The notes under the pieces were generated by a model. That model had not been told where the DNA came from, did not search any database, and worked only from the letters and a program-made list of their open reading frames with translations. The position numbers and the translations under genes were made by a program. Below, one piece after another: positions 17,343 through 25,486 of a stretch of 64,000 nucleotides of DNA. The stretch comes from CAVUMR01 sp963742715 (lineage in GTDB: Bacteria > Actinomycetota > Actinomycetes > Mycobacteriales > Micromonosporaceae): positions 124,001 to 188,000 of the forward strand of contig CAVUMR010000002.1 in NCBI GenBank assembly GCA_963742715.1. Direction: 5' to 3'. Position 1 is the stretch's first letter; the number at the start of each line of letters is the position of its first letter.

Positions 17343-19162
17343 CACTGTCCCGCCATCGCCGCGGCGCGCTGCCGTACCTGCCGCAACCGGCCCAGCTCGG
17401 CGTCGAGGTCACGGAGCCGTTTGGCCCGGTCGGACTCGCTGCTGCGGGCCGCGTCGGTCGCCCCGGCCAGGGCCTCCGCGTTGGACCGGTTGAGCTGGTC
17501 GGCGAGGCCGCTGTAGTGGTCGCGGAGCTGGCGTTGTACCCGCCGGATGGTGTCCCGCGAATCCTTGCCCATCACGAAGTTCACCTCGTCGCAGTAGCGG
17601 CGTACCGCGTTCTTGGCCTGGGCCCGCCGCTGCTCGAGCAGCCGCTTCTTCTCGTCGCGCAACCCCTTGCGCCCCATCACCAGGCCGATGCCGACCCCGA
17701 TCGGGCCGAGCGCGATGCCCGCCATGCTGCTCAGCATGGTGAACATGATCGCGCCGGAGTATGCGCTCTTCATCGCCACCATCGCCTGCTTGCCGACCCG
17801 CATCTTCTCCAGCTCCACGTTCGCGTCGATCCGGGTCTGCGACACGACCGTGTCCGGGTTGAACACCCCGAGCTGGGCGAGCGTGCCCCCGGCCGCCTCA
17901 CGGAAATGCTCGGCGACCTGCGCGCTCAGCTCCTCGGCCCGGTACCGCAGCAGGCCGTAGTTCTCCAGCACCTCGTACGACACGAGGGACTCCAGCCACG
18001 CCTCGATCTCGTCCCAGGCGTCGGCCGGATCCAGCTCCTCGAGCGCCTCGTCCGCCTCCTGCGCGATCTTCCGGATCCGGGTACGCAGGTCGTGGTCGAT
18101 GTCCGAGTTGAGGTCACCGATGCCGTCGCCGAGCGTCTGGCTCCATTTCGCGGCCGCGGTACGCAGCGCCTCGACCCGTTGCTTCGTCACGTTGAGCGCG
18201 TCCATCACGGCCTGGGCCGCGGCCGGGTCGGCGAGCGCGGCGCGTTCCGCCTCGAACTGGCCGATGATCTGGTCGCACACCGCGGACACCTCGGCGGACG
18301 CCTCGCCGGCGAGGCGTCGGGCCGCGCCCGCCCCCACCTGTTCGGTGACGAAGCGGACCAGTTCCGGGAAGCCGGACTCGGTGTTGAGCGCGGCGTCGTT
18401 GGCCTGTACCGCCCGGGCGCGCAGGCTCGACGAGACGCACAGCACGCCGATGCCGTCCGCGCGCAGGTGCCCGGCGTTGAGGTCGCGGATCCGGCGCCAG
18501 GCCGGGTAGAAGTCGGTCTTCGTCATCACGCAGATGACCGTGTCGCAGATCGACCGGGCCCGACGCAGGAAGTCCACCTCGGTGCGGGTCAGCTCCTGCG
18601 ACGCGTCGGTCACGAAGATCACCGCCCGGGCCACCGAGATCGCGGCCAGGCTCGCCGCCGCGTGCGCCGATCCGAGCCCGCCCACCCCTGGTGTATCCAC
18701 CACGATCAGGCCGCCGCTGAGCATGGTCCGGGGCAGCGCGACCTCGACGCCGGCCACCCGCGCCGTCGGCGCGCCGGCCAGCCCGTCGCCGCTCTCCACC
18801 ACGTACCGGCGTACGTCGTCCATCGGGATCGTCTCGCGCCGGGGCGGGTCGCCGGCGTACAGCAGCTCGGCCTTGAGCTCCGGGCCGTACCGCAGGTAGG
18901 TCGGCACCGCGGTGGCCACGTCGTCGTCGACCGGGCAGACGTTCGCCCCGAGCAACGCGTTGACCAGGGAACTCTTGCCCTGTTTGAACTCTCCGGCGAC
19001 CACGATGTGTACGGCCGGGTCAGCCAGCGTCCGGCTGGTCACGGCCAGCCGGGCGCCGAGATCCTCACGCCCGTACCCCTCGCACGCGCGCATGCCGAGG
19101 GCGACCAGCTCGGCCGCCTGGGTCAGTACGGCCTGGTCGCCGGGTACGGGTTGCGCAGTCAT
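17342..19162 (-). CDS. iniA: IniA-like dynamin-family GTPase
   Basis: About 606 aa. P-loop GEFKQGKSSLVN (57-68), DTPGVGGL (156-163), G4 TKTD (214-217), then a long helical stalk. Residues 470-498 are a hydrophobic hairpin (FTMLSSMAGIALGPIGVGIG) flanked by a strongly basic, coiled-coil-like segment (RKGLRDEKKRLLEQRRAQ). This is the expected membrane-inserting tip of bacterial dynamin-like proteins, whose known activity is membrane remodelling. The start at 19162 is chosen because GGGGACC precedes it; an in-frame ATG lies 12 nt upstream. It is followed directly by the iniC-like partner. Confidence 0.87.
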   Translation of the reverse strand: MTAQPVPGDQAVLTQAAELVALGMRACEGYGREDLGARLAVTSRTLADPAVHIVVAGEFKQGKSSLVNALLGANVCPVDDDVATAVPTYLRYGPELKAELLYAGDPPRRETIPMDDVRRYVVESGDGLAGAPTARVAGVEVALPRTMLSGGLIVVDTPGVGGLGSAHAAASLAAISVARAVIFVTDASQELTRTEVDFLRRARSICDTVICVMTKTDFYPAWRRIRDLNAGHLRADGIGVLCVSSSLRARAVQANDAALNTESGFPELVRFVTEQVGAGAARRLAGEASAEVSAVCDQIIGQFEAERAALADPAAAQAVMDALNVTKQRVEALRTAAAKWSQTLGDGIGDLNSDIDHDLRTRIRKIAQEADEALEELDPADAWDEIEAWLESLVSYEVLENYGLLRYRAEELSAQVAEHFREAAGGTLAQLGVFNPDTVVSQTRIDANVELEKMRVGKQAMVAMKSAYSGAIMFTMLSSMAGIALGPIGVGIGLVMGRKGLRDEKKRLLEQRRAQAKNAVRRYCDEVNFVMGKDSRDTIRRVQRQLRDHYSGLADQLNRSNAEALAGATDAARSSESDRAKRLRDLDAELGRLRQVRQRAAAMAGQ

Positions 19163-19285
19163 CGTGGTCCCCATCCGCGATCGTGCACGGGCCGTGGCAG
19201 GTCAGTCGTACCGGTCGCCCAACACGGCAGCGAGCCCTGCGGGTTCTTGTCCCGCACGGCCCGCTGCCGGGTGGTTGGCTTCGAC

Positions 19286-20374
19286 TTAGAGAGGGTCGCC
19301 GCCGTCGTCCGGACCGTCGGCCGCGCGCAGCGGCTCGAGCACCGGCGGCCGGCCCAGGTCGAGGTCCTGGTGGACCTCGCCGTCGAGGTGCTGGTCGCCA
19401 GGGCCCTGCTCGCTACCCACGACCGAGTTGTCGGCGTCGATGGTGGACGTCTCGGTGCTGACGTCGTGGCTGTCGGAGTAGTTGCCGAGCGCCGGACCGT
19501 CGCCGGAGATCGCGCCACCGGGGCCTACCGCGTTGCCGGAGATGTTGCTGGTGTCGCCGCCGGCGCCGATCGCGGAGTTGGCGACGGTGGAGCCACCGAC
19601 GTTGGCCACGTCGCCGTCGCCGAAGTTGAGCGTGCTGTTGCTGAGCGGACCGTCCACGTTGGCCACCGTGTTGTGGTCGCCGACGACGGTGTCGTCCACG
19701 TTGCCGCCGGCCAGCACACCGGTGTTGGTGCCGGTGTTGATCGGGCCGATGCCGCCGCCGAAGCCGGGGACCTCGCGGGTCAGGATCGGGTCGCCGTAGC
19801 CGCCGAGCCCGCCGGGTGCGTTGCCGATCTGCACCGCGCCGGCGCCGGAGTTGGCCTGGCCGAAGTTGTCGCCGCCGATCGCCTGCGAGCCGTCGCCGGT
19901 CGCCGCGTTGACGGTGCTGTTCTGGCCGGCGGCCACCGAACCGTCGCCGGTCGCGTTGACGTTGTCCACGTCGATGTCACCGTCGACGTTGCCGCCGACG
20001 TGTACCGACTCGTCGATGTCGGTGGAGTTGTCCGTGATCGTGGTGACGCTGTGGTCGTCGGAGTACGCCACGTTGGTCACGTAGCTGAGCTGCTGGACGA
20101 CCTGCTCCACCGACTGGTGCCCGGAGTAGCTCGGCGGGCCGGAGCTGCCGCTGGCGTAGCTCTGCAGCGCGCTGCTCGTGCTCGCCGGGATGGTGCCGGA
20201 GCCGCACACGTCGCCGACGACCTGACGGACGTCGACCCCGGACAGGTCCGCGTCGGTGAGTCCACTCTCGGTGAGCTTGCCGTACGGGTCCTCGGCGAAC
20301 TGCTGGGCGGACTTGGGGTGGCTGAGGATGTCCTGGATGAAGCTCTTGAGCATCTCGGTTACGTCGATCGGCAT
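19286..20374 (-). CDS. iniB: IniB-like protein: IniB N-terminal domain plus Gly/Asn/Asp-rich repeats
   Basis: 362 aa. Residues 7-52 match the IniB N-terminal helical domain (MLKSFIQDILSHPKSAQQF, EDPYGKLTESGLTDADLSGV). Residues 120-310 are loosely repetitive and rich in Gly, Asn, Asp and Val (VGGNVDGDIDVDN, AATGDGSQAIGGDNFGQA, VVGDHNTVANVDG), a pattern that suits a stacked beta-solenoid. No signal peptide is visible, as in mycobacterial IniB. It is first in the iniB-iniA-iniC order, 123 bp ahead of iniA. Its role is unknown in any organism; it may be the scaffold that the two GTPases act on. Confidence 0.82.
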   Translation of the reverse strand: MPIDVTEMLKSFIQDILSHPKSAQQFAEDPYGKLTESGLTDADLSGVDVRQVVGDVCGSGTIPASTSSALQSYASGSSGPPSYSGHQSVEQVVQQLSYVTNVAYSDDHSVTTITDNSTDIDESVHVGGNVDGDIDVDNVNATGDGSVAAGQNSTVNAATGDGSQAIGGDNFGQANSGAGAVQIGNAPGGLGGYGDPILTREVPGFGGGIGPINTGTNTGVLAGGNVDDTVVGDHNTVANVDGPLSNSTLNFGDGDVANVGGSTVANSAIGAGGDTSNISGNAVGPGGAISGDGPALGNYSDSHDVSTETSTIDADNSVVGSEQGPGDQHLDGEVHQDLDLGRPPVLEPLRAADGPDDGGDPL

Positions 20375-20461
20375 TGTCCTGACCCCTCTGTGACTTGGCC
20401 CTTTGCCGCCAACGGCTCGGGCATGCAGTCAGCGTGCGGCCTGGGCGGCACGACCGGCATC

Positions 20462-20496
20462 GGGGTAAACCCCATGCTCGAGGAGGGCGTATGGGG
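20462..20496 (-). promoter_or_regulatory. Candidate operator upstream of the iniB-like gene
   Basis: Two nested inverted repeats 88-122 bp before the iniB start: GGGGTAAACCCC (20462-20473), and CCCCAT (20470-20475) facing ATGGGG (20491-20496). They lie in the only intergenic space between the LuxR-type regulator and iniB. Binding by that regulator is a guess. Confidence 0.35.
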
Positions 20497-20565
20497 GTGA
20501 GTATCACAGCCACCGCCGCATGCCTGTCAGCCGTGTGACATGCACTGTCGCCCATGCGACACAGG

Positions 20566-22902
20566 TCAGTCCGCGGCGAGAACGCCCCGGAGCGCGGCGA
20601 CGAATTCGGCTCGGGTTGTTGCGCCCAACTTGGTCCGGATACGTGCGACGTGATGCTCGACTGTTTTGGGGGAGATGAACAACCGGGCGCCGATTTCCCG
20701 GTACGTAGCGCCGGAAAGCACCAGCCGGGCCACCTCCACCTCCCGCTCGGACAGTCCGGCCAGTTGGGTGGTTGGGGCGCCACTAGAGTCCGGACCGGAC
20801 AGGTCGCGGGCCCGCTCCAGCAGCCGGCGGGCCAGCGGGGCGTCGGTGGTACGGATCGCGGCCTGCCCGGCCAGCCGGGACGCCTCCCACGGCAACTCGG
20901 CGGCGACCAGCTCGTCGGTCGCCGCGACCACCTCGTCGCCGTCGACCTGACCGGCCAGGGCGCCGGCCCAACAGGTCGCCGCCGCGCACAGCGCCCGCGG
21001 CCGGTGGCCGGCCGGCTTGACCGCCGCGAGCTGCCGGGCGACGCGGTCGGCCTCCGTCGCGTCCTCCACCGCGGCCGCCAGCTGCAGCCGGATCCAGCCC
21101 AGCGCCGTCGTCCACGCCGGTGGGCTGCCGAGCCCGTCGAGGATCACGTCCAGCGCTTCCAGGGCCGGTACGACCCGGCGCAGCTCGCGCAGCCGCGCGG
21201 CGGCGACCGCGAACTCCTCGATCGCCTCCAGCACGAACAGGTCGACCGCGCCGCGCGCCAGGACCGGCGCGACCCGGGACCAGGCGTCCCGCAGGCTCGC
21301 GATGTCGCCGGACCGTCGGGCCAGTCCGGCCGCGAGCGCGGCGTGCAGCAGCCGGTCCCGACCCGCCAGCGCGGCGCCGTCCGACCGGCGTACCTCGGCC
21401 GCCGCCGTGTCGTACCGACCGGTCCGCAGGTGTACCCACGCGAGCAGCAGCCGGTGCCGGTCGGCCGCGACCGGCCCGCCCACGCCGGCCTGTGCTGCCC
21501 GTACCAGCAGGTGCTCGGCCGAGTCGGCGTCACCGGCGGCGACCGCGACCACCGCGCCGAGCGCGTGCGGGGTGTCCGGCAGTACCAGCGCCGGCGGGGT
21601 CGCCTCGGCCGCTTCGGCGGCTTCGATCAGCAGCGGCAGCGCCGCCTCCGGATCGCCGACCGCGAGTACCGCCTCGGCCAGTCGCGCCACGCTCCCGGCG
21701 CCGGTACCGGCGCTCTCCAGCGCGGCCCGGGCTTCGGCCGCGCGGCCGGTCGCGACCAGCGACGGTACGGCCAGCACCGGTCCGGGCGGCGGCGCCTCGG
21801 ACAGCCGCTGCGCGGCCCGTACCGACCGGCCCTGGTGGGCGGCGACCGCGCCGTCGACCAGCGCGAGCCGGCCGGCCTCCGGTGCCGGTACCGCGACCGC
21901 GGCCGGATCCACCGGCAGTCCGAGCAGGGCGCCGGCCTCGGTCCGGCCGGCCGCGAGCGCGATCGGGTCGGCTCCGGCGTCCGCGGCGTCGTCGTACCAA
22001 CTCGCGGCCGCGGCCGGATCGGTGAACCGGGTCTGCTCGCCGGCGGCCCGGTACACCTCGGCGGCCGCCGGCGTGGACACCCGCGCCGCGCGCAGTTGGG
22101 TCGCCGCCAGCACCGGATCCGCGCCCGCGCCGACCAGGGCGTGCGCGACCGCGTCGTGCGCCCGCCGCCGCCCGGCCGCCGGCAGGTCGGCGAGGATCGC
22201 CTCGGCCACCGCCGGGATGACGCGCTCCCCATCCGGTACCAGCAGGCCGGCGTCGCGCAGCGAGCGGATCGCCGCCTCCAACTGGTCCCGGGACAGCCCC
22301 GCGGCGGCGGCCAGTACCTCGTCGGACAGGTCGAGCCGCAGCGCCAGTACCCGTGCGAGCGCGACGGTCGGCGCGGGCAGGAAGGCCAGCTCCCGGTGTA
22401 CCCGGGCGACCAGTGCCGGTGGTGCCGGGTCGGCCCGCGCGTCCACCAGCGCCAGCACGATCGCGGGGAGTCCGGCGGAGGCGCGCAGTACCGGAGCCGC
22501 CGATTCGTCCGGTTGGCGGAGCAGGGCGGCGACCGCGGCCAGGTCCAGCGGTGCCAGCACCTCGACCCGGCCGCGGGCGGCCACCGCGCCGTCGAGTTCG
22601 GCCAGTTCCGGCCGGTCCACGGTGGGGCGGCGGGAGACCGCCATCGGTACGCCGTCCCGCGCGGCCGCGGCGAGAACGCGCAGGTCCGCGCTGTCGAGCC
22701 GGTGCGCGTCGTCCACGATCACCAGCGCGTCCCGGTGCCGGGCGTCGGTCAGGAACTCCGCCACCGGTACCGCCGGACTGGTGCTGAACCACAGCGCACC
22801 GGGGGCCGCGGCGGCGATGGCGCGCAGGCGGTGGGTACGGCCGGAGCCGTCGACGCCGACGACGACCGTGCCGTTTCCGGTGTCCGTCACCGCCCCGACC
22901 AC
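20566..22902 (-). CDS. Large LuxR-family (MalT/IniR-like) transcriptional regulator
   Basis: 778 aa from a GTG at 22902 (a GTG at 22890 or a TTG at 22962 are alternatives). N-terminal ATPase-like region with a weakened Walker A (GVDGSGRTH, lacking the usual Lys) and Walker B (ALVIVDDAHRLDSADL). The middle is Ala-rich helical repeats of TPR type. The C-terminal 65 residues are a textbook LuxR helix-turn-helix: LSEREVEVARLVLSGATY, then ISPKTVEHHVARIRTKLG. Mycobacterial IniR, of similar size, sits beside iniB and activates it, so this is probably its counterpart. The missing Walker Lys suggests sensing without normal ATP hydrolysis. Confidence 0.85.
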   Translation of the reverse strand: MVGAVTDTGNGTVVVGVDGSGRTHRLRAIAAAAPGALWFSTSPAVPVAEFLTDARHRDALVIVDDAHRLDSADLRVLAAAARDGVPMAVSRRPTVDRPELAELDGAVAARGRVEVLAPLDLAAVAALLRQPDESAAPVLRASAGLPAIVLALVDARADPAPPALVARVHRELAFLPAPTVALARVLALRLDLSDEVLAAAAGLSRDQLEAAIRSLRDAGLLVPDGERVIPAVAEAILADLPAAGRRRAHDAVAHALVGAGADPVLAATQLRAARVSTPAAAEVYRAAGEQTRFTDPAAAASWYDDAADAGADPIALAAGRTEAGALLGLPVDPAAVAVPAPEAGRLALVDGAVAAHQGRSVRAAQRLSEAPPPGPVLAVPSLVATGRAAEARAALESAGTGAGSVARLAEAVLAVGDPEAALPLLIEAAEAAEATPPALVLPDTPHALGAVVAVAAGDADSAEHLLVRAAQAGVGGPVAADRHRLLLAWVHLRTGRYDTAAAEVRRSDGAALAGRDRLLHAALAAGLARRSGDIASLRDAWSRVAPVLARGAVDLFVLEAIEEFAVAAARLRELRRVVPALEALDVILDGLGSPPAWTTALGWIRLQLAAAVEDATEADRVARQLAAVKPAGHRPRALCAAATCWAGALAGQVDGDEVVAATDELVAAELPWEASRLAGQAAIRTTDAPLARRLLERARDLSGPDSSGAPTTQLAGLSEREVEVARLVLSGATYREIGARLFISPKTVEHHVARIRTKLGATTRAEFVAALRGVLAAD

Positions 22903-23051
22903 ATCCGGGTATCTTGCCTGACCGCGCGGGCGGATGGCGGTCCTTGCGGGTTGAGGCGGCAAGGACGAGCCGTGCGCATGACGTGCGGGGCGTCAACCGG
23001 ACGGGTGTCGCCGCGCCGGGGTCGTTGGCCGACCTGCCGGCGCGGCACCCG

Positions 23052-23180
23052 CTACTGGTGCGAGGTGGCCAGCGCCAGCACGACGATGACCACGAAGGTG
23101 GCGATGAGCAGCAGAGCCGCGGTACGCCGCCAGCCGGTCAGGCCACCGGGTCCGCGGCGGTGGGTCGAGGTTCGGAACAT
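23052..23180 (-). CDS. 42-aa single-span membrane peptide
   Basis: Starts MFRTSTHRRGPGGLTGWRRT and continues as a hydrophobic helix (AALLLIATFVVIVVLALA), ending THR-SER-HIS-GLN. A near-perfect AAGGAG lies 5 nt before the ATG. The basic N-terminus should stay inside the cell, leaving a very short C-terminal tail outside. It lies between the secreted repeat protein and the IniR-like regulator, on the same strand as both. No family recognised. Such peptides often modulate a larger membrane protein. Confidence 0.65.
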   Translation of the reverse strand: MFRTSTHRRGPGGLTGWRRTAALLLIATFVVIVVLALATSHQ

Positions 23181-23293
23181 GGGCACTCCTTCGAGCAGGA
23201 CCTGATCGAGGCCGCTGGTCGGCGGGGACGGGCACCTGGTGGTACCCGTCCCCGCCGCAAGGGGTGTTCGCCCTTGTCGACGTTCAGCCGCTG

Positions 23294-25399
23294 TTAGTGG
23301 CCGCTGTGCGCAGTGCTGTTGCCGCTGGTGGCCCTGGTCTGAGACTTCGTCCAGGTACCGGCGTTGCCGCCGTCGCCACCGTTGCCGGTGCTGCCACCGG
23401 TGGTCCAGCTGTGGTTCTTGGCGTTGCCGGTGTCACCGGTAGAGCCGGTGTTCCCGGAGTCGCCGGAGCCGGCCGAGGCCGAACCGGAGACGCCGCCGTG
23501 GTGGTGGTGGCTGTCGCAACCGCAGTTGTCGTACCCGCGGAGCATGGACGGGCTGGGCTCGTTGTCGCAGCCACAGCCGTGCCCGTGCTCGCCGCCAAAT
23601 ACCTTGGTGCTGGCGGAGTTGCCACCGGTCGGACCCGAGTTTCCGGAGTCGCCGGAGTCGCCGGAGGTGGCGTCGTTCTCCGAGTCGGCGTCGCCGCCAC
23701 GGCCCGAGTTCCCACCGTTGCCGCCGGTCGCGCTGGAGCTGTTGTTGCTGTTCGACGTGGCGTCGCCGGTGTCGCCGGACACCGTCCAGGAGTGGCCCGA
23801 GTCGCATCCACAGCCGTGGTTGTCGTGCCGGTAGCTGTGGGACCCGGAGCCGGACGATGCGGTCGAGTTCCCGGTACGGGAGGTGGTCGTCGAGTCGGTG
23901 GAGGTCCAGGCGTTGCCGCCGTCGCCGCCATTGCCAGTGCTGCCGCCGATGGTCCGGCTGCGGTTGGAGGCATCGCCGGTGTTGCCGGTGTGCCCGGTGT
24001 TGCCGGAGTCGCCCGAGTCGGCGCTGGCACTGCACTTCACGTCGTACAGGCCGAAGCACCACGCCGAGGCGCTGTTGCGACCGGTGGAGCCGGAGTTGCC
24101 GGAGTCACCGGAGTCGCCTGAGGTCGCGTCGTTGTCCGAGTCCGCGTCGCCGCCGTTGCCGGAGTCGCCCCCGTTGCCGCCGGTCGCGTTGGAGCTGTTG
24201 TTGCTGTCTGACGTAGCGTCACCAGTGTCGCCGGAGACGGTCCAGGAACTGCCCGAGTCGCATCCACAGCCGTGGTTGTCGTGCCCGTAGCCGTTGAACC
24301 CGGAGCCGTTGGAGCCGGAGCCGTTGGATCCGGAGCCGTTGGATCCGGAGCCGGACGAGGCGCTCGAGTTGCCGCTGTGCGCGCCCGTGTTCGAGTCGGT
24401 CGACGTCGAGGCGTTGCCGCCGCTACCGCCGTTGCCGGTACTGCCGCCCTGCGTGTTGGAGCTGTTCGAGGCGTCGCCGGTGCTCCCGGTGTGGCCGGTG
24501 TTGCCCGAGTCGCCGGAGTCGGCCGATGCGCTGCAGTGCACGTCGTACAGGCCGAAGCACCACACGGTGGCACTGTTGCCGCCGGTCGACCCGGAGTTGC
24601 CGGAGTCGCCCGAGTTGCCGGAGGTTGCGTCGTTGTCCGAGTCCGCGTCGCCGCCGTTGCCGGAGTCGCCGCCGTTGCCGCCGGTCGCGCTGGAGCTGTT
24701 GTTGCTGTTCGACGACGCGTCGCCGGTGTCACCGGAAACGGTCGCGGAGCTGCCCGAGTCGCATCCACAGCCGTGGTTGTCGTGCCCGTAGCCGTTGGAT
24801 CCGGAGCCGTTGGATCCGGAGCCGGACGAGGCGCTCGAGTTGCCGCTGGTGGCCCCGGTGTTCGAGTCGGTCGAGGTGGAGGCGTTCCCACCGCTGCCGC
24901 CGTTGCCGGTGCTGCCGCCCTGCGTGTTGGAGTGGTTGGAGGCGTCGCCGGTGTCCCCCGTGGACCCGGTGTTGCCGGAGTTACCGGAGCCAGCCGAGGC
25001 GCCGCAATGTACATGCGCCACGCCGATGCACACGGTGGTGGAACTGTTGCCGCCGGTCGAACCGGAGTTCCCCGAGTTGCCGGAGTTGCCGGAGGTGGCG
25101 TCGTTGTCGGAGCTGGCGTTGCCGCCGTTGCCCGAGCTGCCGCCGTTGCCGCCGGTCGCCGACGAGCTGTTGTTGCTCGTCGAGGACGCGTCGCCGGTGT
25201 CACCGGAGCCGAGTAGACCGAGGCCTAACAGCCCCCCTGAGTGTTGCGATCCGGTCAGCGTCGACACGACGGGTAAGCCGTCGGTCAGCGATGCCGGGGT
25301 GCCGGACGCGGCGTTCGCGGCGGCCGCACCGACGAGGCAGAGCCCGCCGGTCGCGCCCACGACGAACAGGCCGCGCAGCAGCCATGCTTTCGTTGACAT
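23294..25399 (-). CDS. Secreted Gly/Ser/Asn-rich protein of four ~150-residue modules with Cys/His knots
   Basis: 701 aa. Start chosen at MSTKAWLLRG because GGGAAGGG precedes it by 6 nt. Residues 1-31 are a signal peptide ending ANA-AS. The rest is almost only Gly, Ser, Asn, Thr, Asp and Ala. About 150-residue modules repeat four times; each opens with SGDTGDA then ATGGNGGxSGNGG, has a short loop with two Cys (CIGVAHVHC, CFGLYDVHC, CFGLYDVKC), and closes with HDNHGCGCDSG. The last module diverges (HGHGCGCD, DNCGCDSHHHHGG). Composition recalls mycobacterial PE-PGRS proteins, but there is no PE domain. A stacked, disulphide- or metal-stabilised surface protein is likely. Confidence 0.75.
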   Translation of the reverse strand: MSTKAWLLRGLFVVGATGGLCLVGAAAANAASGTPASLTDGLPVVSTLTGSQHSGGLLGLGLLGSGDTGDASSTSNNSSSATGGNGGSSGNGGNASSDNDATSGNSGNSGNSGSTGGNSSTTVCIGVAHVHCGASAGSGNSGNTGSTGDTGDASNHSNTQGGSTGNGGSGGNASTSTDSNTGATSGNSSASSGSGSNGSGSNGYGHDNHGCGCDSGSSATVSGDTGDASSNSNNSSSATGGNGGDSGNGGDADSDNDATSGNSGDSGNSGSTGGNSATVWCFGLYDVHCSASADSGDSGNTGHTGSTGDASNSSNTQGGSTGNGGSGGNASTSTDSNTGAHSGNSSASSGSGSNGSGSNGSGSNGSGFNGYGHDNHGCGCDSGSSWTVSGDTGDATSDSNNSSNATGGNGGDSGNGGDADSDNDATSGDSGDSGNSGSTGRNSASAWCFGLYDVKCSASADSGDSGNTGHTGNTGDASNRSRTIGGSTGNGGDGGNAWTSTDSTTTSRTGNSTASSGSGSHSYRHDNHGCGCDSGHSWTVSGDTGDATSNSNNSSSATGGNGGNSGRGGDADSENDATSGDSGDSGNSGPTGGNSASTKVFGGEHGHGCGCDNEPSPSMLRGYDNCGCDSHHHHGGVSGSASAGSGDSGNTGSTGDTGNAKNHSWTTGGSTGNGGDGGNAGTWTKSQTRATSGNSTAHSGH

Positions 25400-25486
25400 T
25401 GAAACCCTTCCCGAGAGAAACGGTCTGTGGACACCGTCTGGCAACCGGACACCGTGGTGTCCGTGGAGTTGCCGGGGGAAAGGGCG

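Noticed and set aside
23264..25216. Very long Val/Gly/Ala-rich plus-strand frames opposite the repeat protein
   Set aside because: They are mirror images of the Gly/Ser/Asn repeats; the minus strand has a signal peptide, ribosome site and ordered modules.
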